Origin: Bacteroidota bacterium
Lineage (GTDB): Bacteria > Bacteroidota > Bacteroidia > Flavobacteriales > Weeksellaceae
NCBI GenBank assembly: GCA_023399675.1
Contig: JAEWOM010000023.1
Coordinates: 1 to 6,075 of the forward strand
DNA length: 6,075 bases
Direction of reading: 5' to 3'
In this document: in pieces, positions 6,039 through 6,075 of the stretch
How the letters are laid out: the number at the start of each line of letters is the position of its first letter
Position numbering within the stretch: the first letter of the stretch is position 1
Translations under genes and position numbers: made by a program
The notes under the pieces: generated by a model
Seen by the model: only the letters and a program-made list of their open reading frames with translations
What the model was told of the DNA's origin: nothing
Database searches by the model: none

Positions 6039-6075
6039 CTACATGAGTTTTTTTATCCAGTTCATTTTCTTTTCG
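6039..6075 (-). CDS. C-terminal end of a convergent gene, cut by the window edge
   Basis: On the minus strand the frame reads EKKMNWIKKLM and stops at TAG (6041-6039), nine bases before the bidirectional terminator. A gene ending just before a shared terminator is the expected layout. Only 11 codons are visible, so this rests on position and orientation and the function cannot be named. Confidence 0.4.
   Translation of the reverse strand, partial: EKKMNWIKKLM

Noticed and set aside
1..6075. Search for a defence, mobile or CRISPR-type system
   Set aside because: No transposase, integrase, toxin-antitoxin pair, nuclease, reverse transcriptase or regularly spaced repeat was found. The content looks like ordinary chromosomal signalling and envelope genes.

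Overview
The window reads as chromosomal DNA of a Bacteroidota, most likely a flavobacterium (Weeksellaceae/Chryseobacterium-like is a guess). Three things support this. Perfect TAnnTTTG (-7 class) promoter boxes sit in the divergent promoter region. Start codons lack Shine-Dalgarno sequences. The gene content is typical: a CHASE3/GAF hybrid-type kinase, a REC-first soluble kinase, an LpxL-like acyltransferase next to a family 2 glycosyltransferase, and a WCxWC thioredoxin-like lipoprotein. No mobile element, CRISPR array, tRNA or rRNA was seen.

Layout, left to right. Positions 1-2119 (minus) hold a large membrane histidine kinase whose C-terminus runs off the left edge. Just upstream in its transcription direction, 2126-3250 (minus) encodes a soluble REC-HisKA-HATPase kinase only 6 bases away, so the two form one signalling operon. 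Positions 3251-3472 form a 222-base gap with nested inverted repeats, a possible 44-residue plus-strand ORF (3333-3467) and a terminator-like hairpin for the next operon. Positions 3473-4444 (minus) encode a family 2 glycosyltransferase and 4455-5330 (minus) an LpxL/HtrB-family acyltransferase. These two are 10 bases apart and probably act together in envelope glycolipid (LPS/lipid A) synthesis. An 87-base divergent region (5331-5417) carries two back-to-back TAnnTTTG boxes. Positions 5418-5996 (plus) encode a thioredoxin-fold lipoprotein, followed at once by a strong palindromic terminator (5997-6029) that probably also serves a convergent gene whose last 11 codons are visible at 6039-6075.

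Working picture: the two kinases probably belong to one phosphorelay or sensory network whose output protein is not in the window. The acyltransferase and glycosyltransferase act at the inner membrane on an envelope lipid. The lipoprotein does thiol-redox work in the periplasm. All assigned families are known. The less explained parts are the 3251-3472 interval and the coupling of the two kinases. I see no convincing evidence of an undescribed multi-gene system.
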